A stretch of DNA of 64,000 bases, taken from assembly GCA_947504205.1 (NCBI GenBank), contig CANNGL010000003.1:434001-498000 (forward strand), given 5' to 3'. Source of the DNA: an uncultured Litoreibacter sp. Its GTDB lineage: Bacteria; Pseudomonadota; Alphaproteobacteria; Rhodobacterales; Rhodobacteraceae. The position numbers were made by a program, and so were the translations under genes. The notes under the pieces were generated by a model. That model was not told where the DNA came from. It saw nothing but the letters and a program-made list of their open reading frames with translations, and searched no databases. How positions within the stretch are numbered: the stretch's first letter is position 1; each line of letters starts with the position of its first letter. This document shows, in pieces, positions 1-7,596 of this stretch.

Positions 1-2
1 GC

Positions 3-200
3 GCTGCATTGGAATCGCTGGTTGCATGTGACACGCCATTCATCGTGACAGCGACGCAAAGTACGCAAGCCATGGGTGTGTTGGCGGTGAATTCGGCCAT
101 TGCGGTTGCCAATGACGCTTCGGTGCCTGCACGTCAGATCCCGAATGCCGTTCTGACGACCTGCGAAGATGCGGCCAAGTTCGTCGAAAAGCACCCCTGA
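3..200 (+). CDS. Sugar ABC transporter substrate-binding protein, C-terminal fragment
   Basis: The reading frame is open from the left edge of the window and stops at 198-200, leaving about 65 C-terminal residues. The visible part (TPFIVTATQSTQAMGVLAV near its start, and a closing CEDAAKFVEKHP) fits the tail of a periplasmic binding protein of the ribose/galactose (RbsB-like) type. The support is mainly contextual: an RbsA-like ATPase begins 41 bases downstream on the same strand. The start, signal peptide and most of the protein lie outside the window, so the sugar bound cannot be inferred. Confidence 0.6.
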   Translation, partial: AALESLVACDTPFIVTATQSTQAMGVLAVNSAIAVANDASVPARQIPNAVLTTCEDAAKFVEKHP

Positions 201-241
201 GCGACATTGCTTGCATCGGATAAGCGAAAGCCCCAGCGCCC

Positions 242-1735
242 ATGATGGATGATACGTCCTTGCCGATCCTGTCGCTCAGAAACATTCGAAAGTCCTTCGG
301 GCCAATCGAGGTTCTGCATGGCATTGATCTGGACGTTCGTCCCGGTGAAGTGGTGGCGCTTTTGGGAGAAAATGGTGCAGGTAAATCCACGGTGTCAAAC
401 ATCGTCTCCGGAACAATTCTTCCAAGTTCCGGAGAGATGACATGGCAGGGCGCGCCGTTTGCGCCCGCCAACCCGCGTGAAGCCATCGACGCCGGTGTCG
501 GTATGATCCATCAGGAGTTGCTGCTTCTGCCGCATCTTTCGATTGCGGAGAATGTCTTTGTTGGTCGTTATCCCAAGAAAGCCGGTGTGGTCGACCGTAA
601 GACGATGGAGGAACGAGCCCATGCTGGGCTGCAACGGTTGGGCCTCGATGTGTCGCCGCGTCGTCTGGTGCAGGGGCTATCGACAGCAAATCAACAACTG
701 ATCGAGATCGCAAAGGCGCTGACGCTCAACGCAAGGCTCCTGATCCTGGACGAACCCACTGCCGCTTTGGGTGGCGACGAGACGACCAAGCTGTTCGAAC
801 AGATAGAGCGGCTCAAACAGGACGGGGTCGGGATCGTGTACATCTCTCACCGTCTGGAAGAGATCAAACAAATCGCTGACCGCATTGTCGTGATGCGGGA
901 TGGTGAGAAAGTTCAGGAATTCGACAGTGCCGACGTTCCTGTTCGCACGATTGTGGAAGCCATGGTGGGTCGCAGTCTGGACCGGATGTTTCCAGATATT
1001 CCGACACCGCAGAATGAAACTGTTCTGGAGGTCCGGGAGCTGTCCTCGGCGCTTGGCAGCTTCTCGGAAGTCAGTTTCAGCGTCGCAAAGGGCGAGATCT
1101 TTGGTATCGCGGGCCTTGTAGGGGCTGGGCGGACCGAACTTGTGCGTGCGATTACTGGCGTCGATCCGATTTCAGGTGGTCAGGTCTTGCTTGATGGCAG
1201 GGACATTTCGCCCCGCAAGCCATGGGACGCTATCCGCAATGGCATCGTTTTGGTTCCGGAGGATCGTAAGCAGCAGGGGCTTGTTTTGTCCCACTCGATT
1301 GCTGAGAACTTTGCTTATGCGAATATGAACCAAGTTGCCACGCGGGGTTGGGTTACCAAATCCAAGACCCGGGAATTTGCAGAACGGGGCATTGAGACCT
1401 TCGGGGTCAAAGGTCAGAGCCATCAAAATGCGGATGAGATGTCTGGTGGGAACCAGCAGAAAACCGTAATCGCCAAGTGGCTTGCCCGTAATCCGAGGGT
1501 CGTTGTTCTGGATGAACCCACCCGCGGCATCGACGTTGGCGCGCGCTCCTCGATCTATGACATCATTGTCGGGCTTGCCCGCGAAGGTGTTTCGGTCATT
1601 GTGGTCAGTTCAGATCTTGAAGAGGTTCTGGGCGTGTCCAACCGTGTGATGGTTATGGCTCAGGGCAAGCGGGCGGGGATATTGAACCGCGAGGATGCCA
1701 ACGACGTTTCAGTGATGGAACTGGCCACGATGTGA
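242..1735 (+). CDS. Sugar ABC transporter ATP-binding protein (RbsA/MglA type)
   Basis: This is a 497-residue tandem ATPase, the usual length for RbsA/MglA proteins that energise ribose-, galactose- or xylose-type importers at the cytoplasmic face. The N-terminal half has a full Walker A (GENGAGKST, near residue 40), a Walker B (LLILDEPTAAL) and the H-loop region ISHRLEE. The C-terminal half has a degenerate P-loop (GLVGAGRTEL), a signature MSGGNQQK and a second Walker B (VVVLDEPTRGID), the asymmetry typical of this family. No permease gene follows; it may lie upstream of the window. A binding-protein fragment precedes it and an SDR follows 34 bases later, suggesting one sugar or polyol operon. 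Confidence 0.93.
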   Translation: MMDDTSLPILSLRNIRKSFGPIEVLHGIDLDVRPGEVVALLGENGAGKSTVSNIVSGTILPSSGEMTWQGAPFAPANPREAIDAGVGMIHQELLLLPHLSIAENVFVGRYPKKAGVVDRKTMEERAHAGLQRLGLDVSPRRLVQGLSTANQQLIEIAKALTLNARLLILDEPTAALGGDETTKLFEQIERLKQDGVGIVYISHRLEEIKQIADRIVVMRDGEKVQEFDSADVPVRTIVEAMVGRSLDRMFPDIPTPQNETVLEVRELSSALGSFSEVSFSVAKGEIFGIAGLVGAGRTELVRAITGVDPISGGQVLLDGRDISPRKPWDAIRNGIVLVPEDRKQQGLVLSHSIAENFAYANMNQVATRGWVTKSKTREFAERGIETFGVKGQSHQNADEMSGGNQQKTVIAKWLARNPRVVVLDEPTRGIDVGARSSIYDIIVGLAREGVSVIVVSSDLEEVLGVSNRVMVMAQGKRAGILNREDANDVSVMELATM

Positions 1736-1769
1736 TGAACCGAATTTTGCGGAAACAAAGAGGCACCCC

Positions 1770-2561
1770 ATGTCGAAGATAAATTTGAATGCACCGGCTA
1801 TGTTCGATCTCGCGGGCCGCGTCGCAATCGTCACAGGTGCCGGTAGCGGGATCGGGCAGCGGATTGCGGTGGGGCTTGCGCAGTGCGGGGCAGATGTGGC
1901 GCTTGTGGATCGTCGTACAGATGGCGGCTTGCAGGAAACGGCAAAACTGATTGCAGAAGCGGGCCGGAAATCGCTGCAGATCGCAGCAGATGTCACATCG
2001 GGAGACGCGCTTGCCGATGCAGTCGCTCGCACGGAAGCAGAGCTTGGCCCGCTGAGGTTGGCGCTAAATGCGGCGGGGATCGCCAACGCAGTGGCCTGCG
2101 AAGATATGAGCGAAGAGCAATACCAGACGCTGATGGATATCAACATGAAAGGTGTCTGGTTGTCCTGTCAGGCCGAAGCCCGGGCCATGCTGGCGCATGG
2201 TCAAGGCGGATCAATTGTGAACATAGCGTCGATGTCCGGTGTGATCGTGAACCGAGGCTTGATGCAAGTGCATTACAACGCCTCGAAAGCAGGTGTGATC
2301 CACATGTCAAAATCCATGGCTATGGAATGGGTAGATCGCGGGATCCGCGTAAATTCTATCTCGCCGGGTTATACCGCCACGCCAATGAACACACGGCCTG
2401 AGATGGTCCATCAGACCAAGGATTTCGAAAGCCAAACACCGATGCAGCGAATGGCAGATGTAAATGAGATGGTGGGGCCAGCGGTGTTTCTTCTGTCCGA
2501 TGCCGCGTCTTACTGCACGGGTGTGGATCTACTCGTCGATGGCGGATTTTGCTGCTGGTAG
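1770..2561 (+). CDS. SDR family oxidoreductase (sugar/polyol dehydrogenase-like)
   Basis: A classical short-chain dehydrogenase of 263 residues. It shows the cofactor motif TGAGSGIGQ (near residue 21), the NAAG motif, a catalytic Ser in NIASMSG, the YxxxK pair in YNASK, and the SPG motif after the active site. An acidic/basic pair (VDRR) follows strand beta-2, so NAD versus NADP preference is unclear. The start ATG has a GAGG sequence about 7 bases upstream. It sits 34 bases after the sugar importer ATPase, so a role oxidising or reducing the imported sugar or polyol is inferred from context only. Confidence 0.88.
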   Translation: MSKINLNAPAMFDLAGRVAIVTGAGSGIGQRIAVGLAQCGADVALVDRRTDGGLQETAKLIAEAGRKSLQIAADVTSGDALADAVARTEAELGPLRLALNAAGIANAVACEDMSEEQYQTLMDINMKGVWLSCQAEARAMLAHGQGGSIVNIASMSGVIVNRGLMQVHYNASKAGVIHMSKSMAMEWVDRGIRVNSISPGYTATPMNTRPEMVHQTKDFESQTPMQRMADVNEMVGPAVFLLSDAASYCTGVDLLVDGGFCCW

Positions 2562-2881
2562 TGGCCACAGCTCATCTAAATATACCCCGCTTTCATTGCG
2601 TTGGGTCCTAACTGCTTGGCCATCAGTTTTCGCGCGTTAGGGATGGTCTCAACACTTCCACATTTGCTGTGGCTTTGCCGTCAGTTTGATCCTGCAGGGT
2701 TTGACCCTTGATCAATCTAAGATCATAGATAAGCGCAAGTTAGAGAGGGCTATCGTTCAGGTTTCGCTGGATTCTCGTGCCCTACGTGCGAGTTTGAGCA
2801 CTGTAGACGATGATTGCATAGCAACCGGGTCAGTGATCTGTTCAGATAAATACAAGCCAAGACATCTAGGGAGAGCATAGA
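2562..2881. other. Intergenic region with a possible gene remnant
   Basis: This 320-base gap separates the SDR gene from the LysE-family gene. The only suggestive content is a short open stretch on the minus strand (described separately). A plus-strand frame spanning much of the second half has no Shine-Dalgarno sequence and a composition unlike a protein. A GGGAGA sequence just before 2882 probably serves as the ribosome binding site of the LysE gene. No clear terminator was recognised. Confidence 0.4.
2576..2680 (-). pseudogene. Possible C-terminal remnant of an unidentified gene
   Basis: Reading the minus strand from 2680 to the stop at 2576-2578 gives 34 residues ending in NARKLMAKQLGPNAMKAGYI, which looks like a genuine soluble protein C-terminus rather than random translation. 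The frame is closed upstream by a stop at 2681-2683 and has no start. The family was not recognised. It may be debris from a gene deleted next to the SDR, or chance. Confidence 0.2.
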
Positions 2882-3508
2882 ATGATCGACACGGCAGTAT
2901 TGGTAACCTACGCGTTGATCGTGCTCGGTTTCGTTTTCATACCCGGACCGGCAACCCTTTTGACCATCGCCCGTGCAACGACTTCGGGCACCAAGGTTGG
3001 TATTGCGACGGGTGCCGGGATTACCGCCGGTGATTTTGTTCATACGATCATGGCGGTTGTTGGTATTTCAGCGATTATTGCGGCGTCCGCGACGTTGTTT
3101 ATGATCGTGAAGTATCTCGGAGCTGCCTATCTGGTCTATCTTGGCTTGAGGGCGCTGTTCGAGAAAGCACCTGTTGATTTGAGGCAAGGTCGCGTTCCGA
3201 TCACGGCATTTCAAGCGTTTCGGCAAGCGATATTGGCAGAAGTGTTGAACCCTAAGACTGCGCTGTTCTTCTTGGCGTTTCTGCCGCAGTTTGTTGCTCC
3301 TGAAAAAGGTTTTGTGGTTATTCAACTCACAATCCTTGGGTTGGTGTTCGCCCTGATCGGTTTTTTCAGCACAATCGTTTATTCGGTCGCCGCAGGTGGT
3401 CTGGGCAATTTTCTGCGTCGAAATCCGACTGTTCTCAAATGGCAGGGCAAGGTCGTGGGCAGTATTTATTGCGCCCTCGGGGTTCGGTTGGCCTTGCAGG
3501 AAAGATAA
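2882..3508 (+). CDS. LysE/RhtB-family amino-acid exporter
   Basis: A 208-residue inner-membrane protein of the LysE/RhtB superfamily, which exports amino acids or related metabolites. Its length and six-helix-like hydrophobic pattern are usual for the family. The family motif PGPATLL lies in the first helix, preceded by LGFVFIPG, and NPKTALFFLAFLPQFV in the middle is another RhtB/LeuE-like signature. The ATG at 2882 follows a GGGAGAGCATAGA sequence. It stands alone between an intergenic region and a convergent minus-strand unit. The substrate cannot be read from the sequence. Confidence 0.9.
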   Translation: MIDTAVLVTYALIVLGFVFIPGPATLLTIARATTSGTKVGIATGAGITAGDFVHTIMAVVGISAIIAASATLFMIVKYLGAAYLVYLGLRALFEKAPVDLRQGRVPITAFQAFRQAILAEVLNPKTALFFLAFLPQFVAPEKGFVVIQLTILGLVFALIGFFSTIVYSVAAGGLGNFLRRNPTVLKWQGKVVGSIYCALGVRLALQER

Positions 3509-3532
3509 TCGAAATCTTATCCCATGCCCCAA

Positions 3533-3634
3533 AGAGAAAGGGTCGCGAAACAGCTTCGCGACCCTTCCGAGTTCTTAGGAGGTGGGTCAAGTGGTGTGAC
3601 CCGACCTGTTGGCGTTACAATTAAGGGACTGCCC
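3533..3634 (-). ncRNA. Candidate small RNA / structured 3' region with anti-SD motif
   Basis: On the minus strand, downstream of the 18-codon ORF, the region holds a hairpin (GGGTCA/TGACCC arms, 3584-3602), then a CCACCTCCTAA stretch complementary to a Shine-Dalgarno sequence, then the strong terminator hairpin at 3538-3566. This layout (hairpin, exposed CCUCC motif, intrinsic terminator) resembles the alphaproteobacterial CCUCC-motif sRNAs that are processed from the 3' part of small-ORF mRNAs. The 5' end is not defined by the sequence and no family match could be tested; the call is an inference. Confidence 0.35.
3538..3566 (-). terminator. Strong hairpin, terminator of a minus-strand transcript
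   Basis: AAGGGTCGCGAA (3538-3549) and TTCGCGACCCTT (3555-3566) form a perfect 12-bp stem with a 5-base loop. Read on the minus strand the stem is followed by TTTCTCTTT, a pyrimidine tail expected of an intrinsic terminator; on the plus strand the following sequence is CCGAGTTC, with no T tract. It could serve the convergent lysE gene as well, but it fits best as the 3' end of a minus-strand RNA covering the small ORF at 3635-3691. Confidence 0.65.
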
Positions 3635-3691
3635 CTATTTGCGTGCCTCCAAGCCCTGCTTGACACCTCTCTCCAAAATCACTCTAGACAT
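3635..3691 (-). CDS. Candidate 18-residue peptide with very strong RBS
   Basis: ATG at 3691-3689 opens an 18-codon frame (MSRVILERGVKQGLEARK) ending with TAG at 3635. An almost ideal Shine-Dalgarno sequence, AAAGGAGG, sits 5 bases upstream of the ATG, much better than those of neighbouring genes. The peptide is basic, without a signal or membrane segment. It lies just downstream of the VUT gene on the same strand and ahead of a terminator hairpin. It might be a real microprotein, a leader peptide or the 5' part of a dual-function sRNA. I do not recognise the peptide. Confidence 0.4.
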   Translation of the reverse strand: MSRVILERGVKQGLEARK

Positions 3692-3749
3692 GGACACCTC
3701 CTTTCATTGGTTGCTGTTGAGACCGAAGGTGCCACATATTGTGGATAAC

Positions 3750-4385
3750 TCAAGAAGTTTTTGCGCTTTCGCCTCGTGAAAGTTTAGTGACGATCATCCG
3801 GAACGGCATCAAAGCGATCAGAGCGATGCCAAGTTTCACACCATAATCAGCTATTGCGAGGCCTACCCAATAGGGCAGGATCGGGCCTGATCCGAACAGG
3901 GCGCGGGCTTCATTTGCCCAAGCAACATCGTTCGCAGGCTCAATCCAGGCGAGGCCTGCTGAAAACGCGATGGTGAAGAACAAGGCAGTGTCCAATGCAG
4001 AACCGATGACCGATGATGTCAATGGAGCGCGCCACCATGCGGCGGAGCGAAGGCGCTGGAAGATCGCGACATCTAGCAGTTGCGCCAAAAGAAAAGCCAA
4101 ACCAGAGCCCATAGCGATGCGCCAGGTCACCAATGGGCCAAACTCTCCGACGATCTGAGTACCGATCAACGAGCAAATAACGCCGACGAGGAAGCCGGCA
4201 AACACCACCCTACGTGCGGCATGGGTGCCATAGACGCGATTCATCACATCAGTGACCAGAAAGGCGAAAGGATAGGTAAAGGCTCCCCATGTCAGCCAAC
4301 CATCTGCGATGATGTGCTGCACGAGGATATTCGAGGCCACAACGATGGTGGCCATGGCGAGAACGCCGGGAAGAATGCGGGTCAT
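3750..4385 (-). CDS. VUT family / queuosine-precursor transporter-like membrane protein
   Basis: A 211-residue membrane protein matching the VUT (YhhQ-type) family, members of which import queuosine precursors used for tRNA modification. The N-terminal half has the family pattern of ASNIL, then WGAFTYPFAFLVTDVMNRVYG, followed by further helices with SSVIGSALDTALFFTIAF. The ATG at 4385 is chosen because MTRILPGVLAMATIVV begins the first membrane helix; the frame is open 24 codons further upstream, but that stretch is hydrophilic and unlike the family. It follows the aminotransferase gene by 165 bases. The queuosine role comes from the family. Confidence 0.83.
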   Translation of the reverse strand: MTRILPGVLAMATIVVASNILVQHIIADGWLTWGAFTYPFAFLVTDVMNRVYGTHAARRVVFAGFLVGVICSLIGTQIVGEFGPLVTWRIAMGSGLAFLLAQLLDVAIFQRLRSAAWWRAPLTSSVIGSALDTALFFTIAFSAGLAWIEPANDVAWANEARALFGSGPILPYWVGLAIADYGVKLGIALIALMPFRMIVTKLSRGESAKTS

Positions 4386-4441
4386 ATTGGTTCCATCCGT
4401 TTTGACAAGGTGCTCGGACACTTGGCCTCGGTTGAGGCGAC

Positions 4442-4460
4442 TGGGTGCGTACGGCACCCA
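4442..4460. other. Hairpin between aminotransferase and VUT genes
   Basis: TGGGTGC and GCACCCA form a 7-bp perfect stem around a GTACG loop. It lies about 90 bases downstream of the aminotransferase stop and 57 bases upstream of the VUT start. There is no T tract on the minus strand, so it may be an mRNA structure rather than an intrinsic terminator. Confidence 0.35.
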
Positions 4461-4550
4461 AGGCGCGCTGGCAAGGGGTATTCTACACCGTGCGAGGCGT
4501 ACGATGTCTGGTAGAGAAGAGTTTGCGAGAAGCTGGATTTTGCCTAAGGC

Positions 4551-5735
4551 CTATACGTCTGTCGCAACAATGGCGTCGGCAAGTACCGGGATCGTAGCTT
4601 CGTTGAGGCCCGCGATATTCATGCGGCTGTCGCCGATCATGTAAATCCCGTGATCTTCCCGCATTCGGATGACTTGATCTTCGGTCGCTCCGAGGCGAGA
4701 AAACATTCCCCGGTGATCAGCGAGAAACCCGAACCTGTCCGAGCCTGTGCGCTTCTGCAACGCTGTTGCCAGCTGTTGGCGCAATCCAAGCATGCCGTTG
4801 CGCACCGCCTCCAGCTCTGTTTCCCATTCGGAACGCAGCGCCGGGTCGGTGAGCACCATTGTCACGAGCCGTGTCCCGTGGTCTGGCGGAAACGAGAAGT
4901 TTTGCCTGTTTAGAAAAGCCAGACTGGATTGGTTCAGTTTGGTTTTTGCGCTGTCGCGTGAAACGGCCATCAGGCAGCCTGCACGTTCGCGATAGATACC
5001 GAAATTTTTTGAGCAGCTTGCAGCGATCAAAAGTTCCGTCTGGGTTTTGGCCAGATGACGAACACCATAGGCGTCGGCTTCCAAGCCATCGCCGAACCCT
5101 TGATAGGCAATATCGATGAACGGAATCAGCCCTTTTGAGCTGAGCAGATCGGCCACCTCCTGCCATTGGCTTGCGTTCAGGTTCGCGCCAGTAGGGTTAT
5201 GACAGCAGCCATGTAACAGCACGACATCGCCGGATTTTGCCTGAGACAGATCTGTCATCATGCCCGAGAAATCGACGGCGCGGGTTTCGGCATCGAAGTA
5301 CCGATATTCAGCCATCGGCATACCGAGATACTTGATGATGGAGGGGTGGTTTGGCCAAGTCGGCGCACTGATCCAGATTGTTGCGTCGGGACTGGCCATC
5401 TGGATGAGTTCGAGAGCTTGCCGTACAGCCCCGGTTCCGCCGGGCGTCGCGGCAGCGGCCACCTGTTCGCGCTCAACAGCGTCTGACAACATGAGATCAA
5501 TCATCGCGTCATGGTAACCCGCATCACCCGCAAGGCCGGTGTAGGACTTTGTATCTTCGAGCTCCCAGAGCTTTTTCTCGGCAGATTTGACCGCTCGCAT
5601 GATGGGTGTCAGGCCGGTTGCGTCTTTATAGACACCAACGCCCAGATCCACTTTGTCCGTTCGTGGATCCTCTTTGAACATCTGCATAAGTTGCAGGATT
5701 TTATCCGGCGGCTGCTGAGTTAATTTGTCGAACAT
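4551..5735 (-). CDS. Aromatic amino-acid/aspartate aminotransferase (class I)
   Basis: A 394-residue PLP-dependent class I aminotransferase of the AspC/TyrB type, which exchanges amino groups between aspartate or aromatic amino acids and 2-oxoglutarate in the cytoplasm. Visible motifs are GVGVYKD near the N-terminus, TPGGTGA, HNPTG (residues around 190), and the PLP-lysine segment SCSKNFGIYRERAG. Length fits the family. The start MFDKLTQQP at 5735 matches AspC-type N-termini; the frame is open 22 codons upstream into the sulfurtransferase gene. It begins 7 bases after that gene's stop, so the two are probably co-transcribed, suggesting joint handling of cysteine-derived mercaptopyruvate. Confidence 0.92.
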   Translation of the reverse strand: MFDKLTQQPPDKILQLMQMFKEDPRTDKVDLGVGVYKDATGLTPIMRAVKSAEKKLWELEDTKSYTGLAGDAGYHDAMIDLMLSDAVEREQVAAAATPGGTGAVRQALELIQMASPDATIWISAPTWPNHPSIIKYLGMPMAEYRYFDAETRAVDFSGMMTDLSQAKSGDVVLLHGCCHNPTGANLNASQWQEVADLLSSKGLIPFIDIAYQGFGDGLEADAYGVRHLAKTQTELLIAASCSKNFGIYRERAGCLMAVSRDSAKTKLNQSSLAFLNRQNFSFPPDHGTRLVTMVLTDPALRSEWETELEAVRNGMLGLRQQLATALQKRTGSDRFGFLADHRGMFSRLGATEDQVIRMREDHGIYMIGDSRMNIAGLNEATIPVLADAIVATDV

Positions 5736-5742
5736 CAATTGG

Positions 5743-6591
5743 TTATCCTGTTTCGACGGTGAGTTGATCGAATTGACCCCATTCTGTCCACGACCCATCA
5801 TAAAGCGATGCGTTTTTGTGGCCTATACGCGCAAGAGCCAGCATAAGAATGGCCGCAGTTACGCCAGAGCCGCAGGTTGTGATCACTGGTTTTGAAAGAT
5901 CGGCCCCCGCTGCATCGAAAGCCTCTTTCAGCGCGGCAGCAGGTTTCATTGTGCCGTCTTCGTTCAACAGCGTTTTGTAGTAAACATTGGTCGAGCCTGG
6001 GATGTGACCGGCGCGCAGGCCTTCCCTTGGTTCAGGCTCAGTCCCCTTGAATCGTGCGGGGCCACGGGCATCGAGAATTGCGTGATCGCCCAACTTCGAC
6101 GCGGCTGCTACCTGCGTGACATCCCGCACCAGATGGGCCTGCCGCTGAACCGTCATATGCCGTTCTTTAAGAACCGGCGGAAGATCTTCTGTCGGGCGGC
6201 CTTCAGCGATCCATTTTGGATAGCCCCCGTCCAGGACTGCAACATCTGTCTTGCCCATGAGCTGAAACAGCCACCAGACCCGCGCTGCCGAGAATATACC
6301 AGCACCATCGTAGACAACCACTTGATGACCGTCACCCACGCCCATTGCACGCATTCGCGACATGAACTTCTCAACGGGCGGCGCCATATGAGGGAGTGAG
6401 GAGCGCGTGTCAGAGATTTCGTCGATGTCGAAAAAGCGGGCCCCCGGGATGTGACCCCGGTCATACTCGGCTTTCCCGTCACGGTTCATGTCGGGCAGGT
6501 ACCAAGAGGTATCAAGCACCCTGAGATCGGGATTCTTTAAGTGATCTGCCAACCATTGGGTAGATACGAGTATTTTGGGATCATCAGCCAT
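5743..6591 (-). CDS. sseA: 3-mercaptopyruvate sulfurtransferase
   Basis: A 282-residue tandem rhodanese protein. The inactive N-terminal rhodanese domain starts with VSTQWLADHL and carries the HIPGARFFDID motif. The C-terminal domain has a second HIPGS motif and the active-site loop CGSGVTAA near residue 240; this CGSG[VT]T-type loop distinguishes mercaptopyruvate sulfurtransferases from thiosulfate enzymes (CRKG-type). The enzyme moves sulfur from 3-mercaptopyruvate to thiol acceptors. ATG at 6591 (MADDPKILVS) is chosen over a GTG 7 codons upstream. The aminotransferase that can make mercaptopyruvate from cysteine follows immediately. Confidence 0.92.
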   Translation of the reverse strand: MADDPKILVSTQWLADHLKNPDLRVLDTSWYLPDMNRDGKAEYDRGHIPGARFFDIDEISDTRSSLPHMAPPVEKFMSRMRAMGVGDGHQVVVYDGAGIFSAARVWWLFQLMGKTDVAVLDGGYPKWIAEGRPTEDLPPVLKERHMTVQRQAHLVRDVTQVAAASKLGDHAILDARGPARFKGTEPEPREGLRAGHIPGSTNVYYKTLLNEDGTMKPAAALKEAFDAAGADLSKPVITTCGSGVTAAILMLALARIGHKNASLYDGSWTEWGQFDQLTVETG

Positions 6592-6657
6592 AAGGCGAAC
6601 CTGTTCTTGCACGTCACACGAGACCTAGCGTCAAGCCTGTAAGGTGGCAAGGGTGCC

Positions 6658-7143
6658 CTAGGAGTGCTCTTTCATCAGGCGCGCCTTTTGACGTTGCCAG
6701 TCACGTTTTGCTGATGTTTCGCGCTTATCCGCCAGTTTCTTGCCTTTGGCGATGCCGATCTTCATTTTCGCCATACCGCGGTGATTGAAGTAGAGCACCA
6801 GCGGCACAAGCGTCATCCCTTCGCGCTGCGTCGCATTCCAGAGTTTTGACAGCTCTCGCTTTGAGACCAAAAGTTTGCGTCTCCGACGCTCGTCATGCGG
6901 GAATGTTTTGGCCTGCGCGTAGGGTGGGATATAGCTGTTCACCAGCCAAAGCTCGGCGTCTTCAACGGTTGCGTAGCATTCTGTGATCTGCGCTTTACCC
7001 GTCCGCAACGACTTTACCTCGGATCCTTCGAGCACGATGCCGCATTCGATGTCCTCCTCGATGGCATAGTCGAACCGCGCGCGCCGATTTTCGGCGATCA
7101 CTTTGTAGTTCTTCTCTTCCGCGGTTTTGGGTTTCTTGGCCAT
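6658..7143 (-). CDS. smpB: SsrA-binding protein SmpB
   Basis: A 161-residue SmpB, the tmRNA partner in trans-translation that rescues stalled ribosomes. The conserved core is evident: [22 protein letters not shown] near residue 40, [21 protein letters not shown], and the basic C-terminal tail [30 protein letters not shown] at 7143 is taken as the start; an ATG three codons upstream (7152) is possible. No strong Shine-Dalgarno sequence is seen before either. The longer upstream open frame runs into the GNAT gene and is not protein-like. No ssrA gene is in the window. Confidence 0.96.
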   Translation of the reverse strand: MAKKPKTAEEKNYKVIAENRRARFDYAIEEDIECGIVLEGSEVKSLRTGKAQITECYATVEDAELWLVNSYIPPYAQAKTFPHDERRRRKLLVSKRELSKLWNATQREGMTLVPLVLYFNHRGMAKMKIGIAKGKKLADKRETSAKRDWQRQKARLMKEHS

Positions 7144-7162
7144 GGACGGCATATAGGGGGTG

Positions 7163-7549
7163 TTAACCCCGTGCGTCCAGTGCGAGGCAGAGTAATCTTT
7201 CACCTGCGTCTTCATGCATTCGGGTGCCATATTCGCGAAAGCCATACGCGTGATAAAAGGCACGGGCTTTCAGGTTGGCTTCGAAGACCTCAAGGGTGAG
7301 GCGGTCGTGGTCAGCTCTGACATGATCCAGCAGCGCCCGTCCCAATCCGCGATTTTGGTAGTTGGGGTCGACAAACAGCGCCAGCACCTCGTCTCCCATC
7401 ACCGAAACAAAGCCAACCACAACGTCATATATCGTCAGGACGTGAGTCTTCGAGTTCGGGATATAGGCGTTAGGAATGTCGTATCGTTGCTGAATGAAGA
7501 ACTCATCTTTCAGAAACGGATGGGTCTGGCGCGCGGCGACCTCCCACAA
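7163..7549 (-). CDS. GNAT family N-acetyltransferase
   Basis: A small acetyltransferase with the acetyl-CoA loop [13 protein letters not shown] and a C-terminal [17 protein letters not shown], typical of YjaB-like GNATs. The only standard start in frame is TTG at 7549 (128 residues), but the frame remains open to about 7600 and the upstream codons read [15 protein letters not shown], exactly how such proteins normally begin. The natural start is therefore probably a rare codon further upstream, for example CTG at 7600-7598, which overlaps the dapA stop. It lies between dapA and smpB on the same strand. The substrate is unknown. Confidence 0.75.
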   Translation of the reverse strand: MWEVAARQTHPFLKDEFFIQQRYDIPNAYIPNSKTHVLTIYDVVVGFVSVMGDEVLALFVDPNYQNRGLGRALLDHVRADHDRLTLEVFEANLKARAFYHAYGFREYGTRMHEDAGERLLCLALDARG

Positions 7550-7596
7550 TCGCAGGAGATCGGCGAGATCATGTAGTCCGTAGGGTCGTATGTTTC

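Noticed and set aside
2686-2880. 64-codon plus-strand frame upstream of the LysE gene
   Set aside because: There is no ribosome binding site or recognisable motif, and its end coincides with the LysE leader.
3740-3748. TGTGGATAA, a perfect DnaA-box sequence (TTATCCACA on the minus strand)
   Set aside because: It is a single box beside the VUT stop codon, with no cluster of boxes and no AT-rich unwinding region, so an origin is not supported.
4386-4550. PreQ1 riboswitch upstream of the VUT gene
   Set aside because: The region has one hairpin, but no preQ1-class consensus could be recognised.
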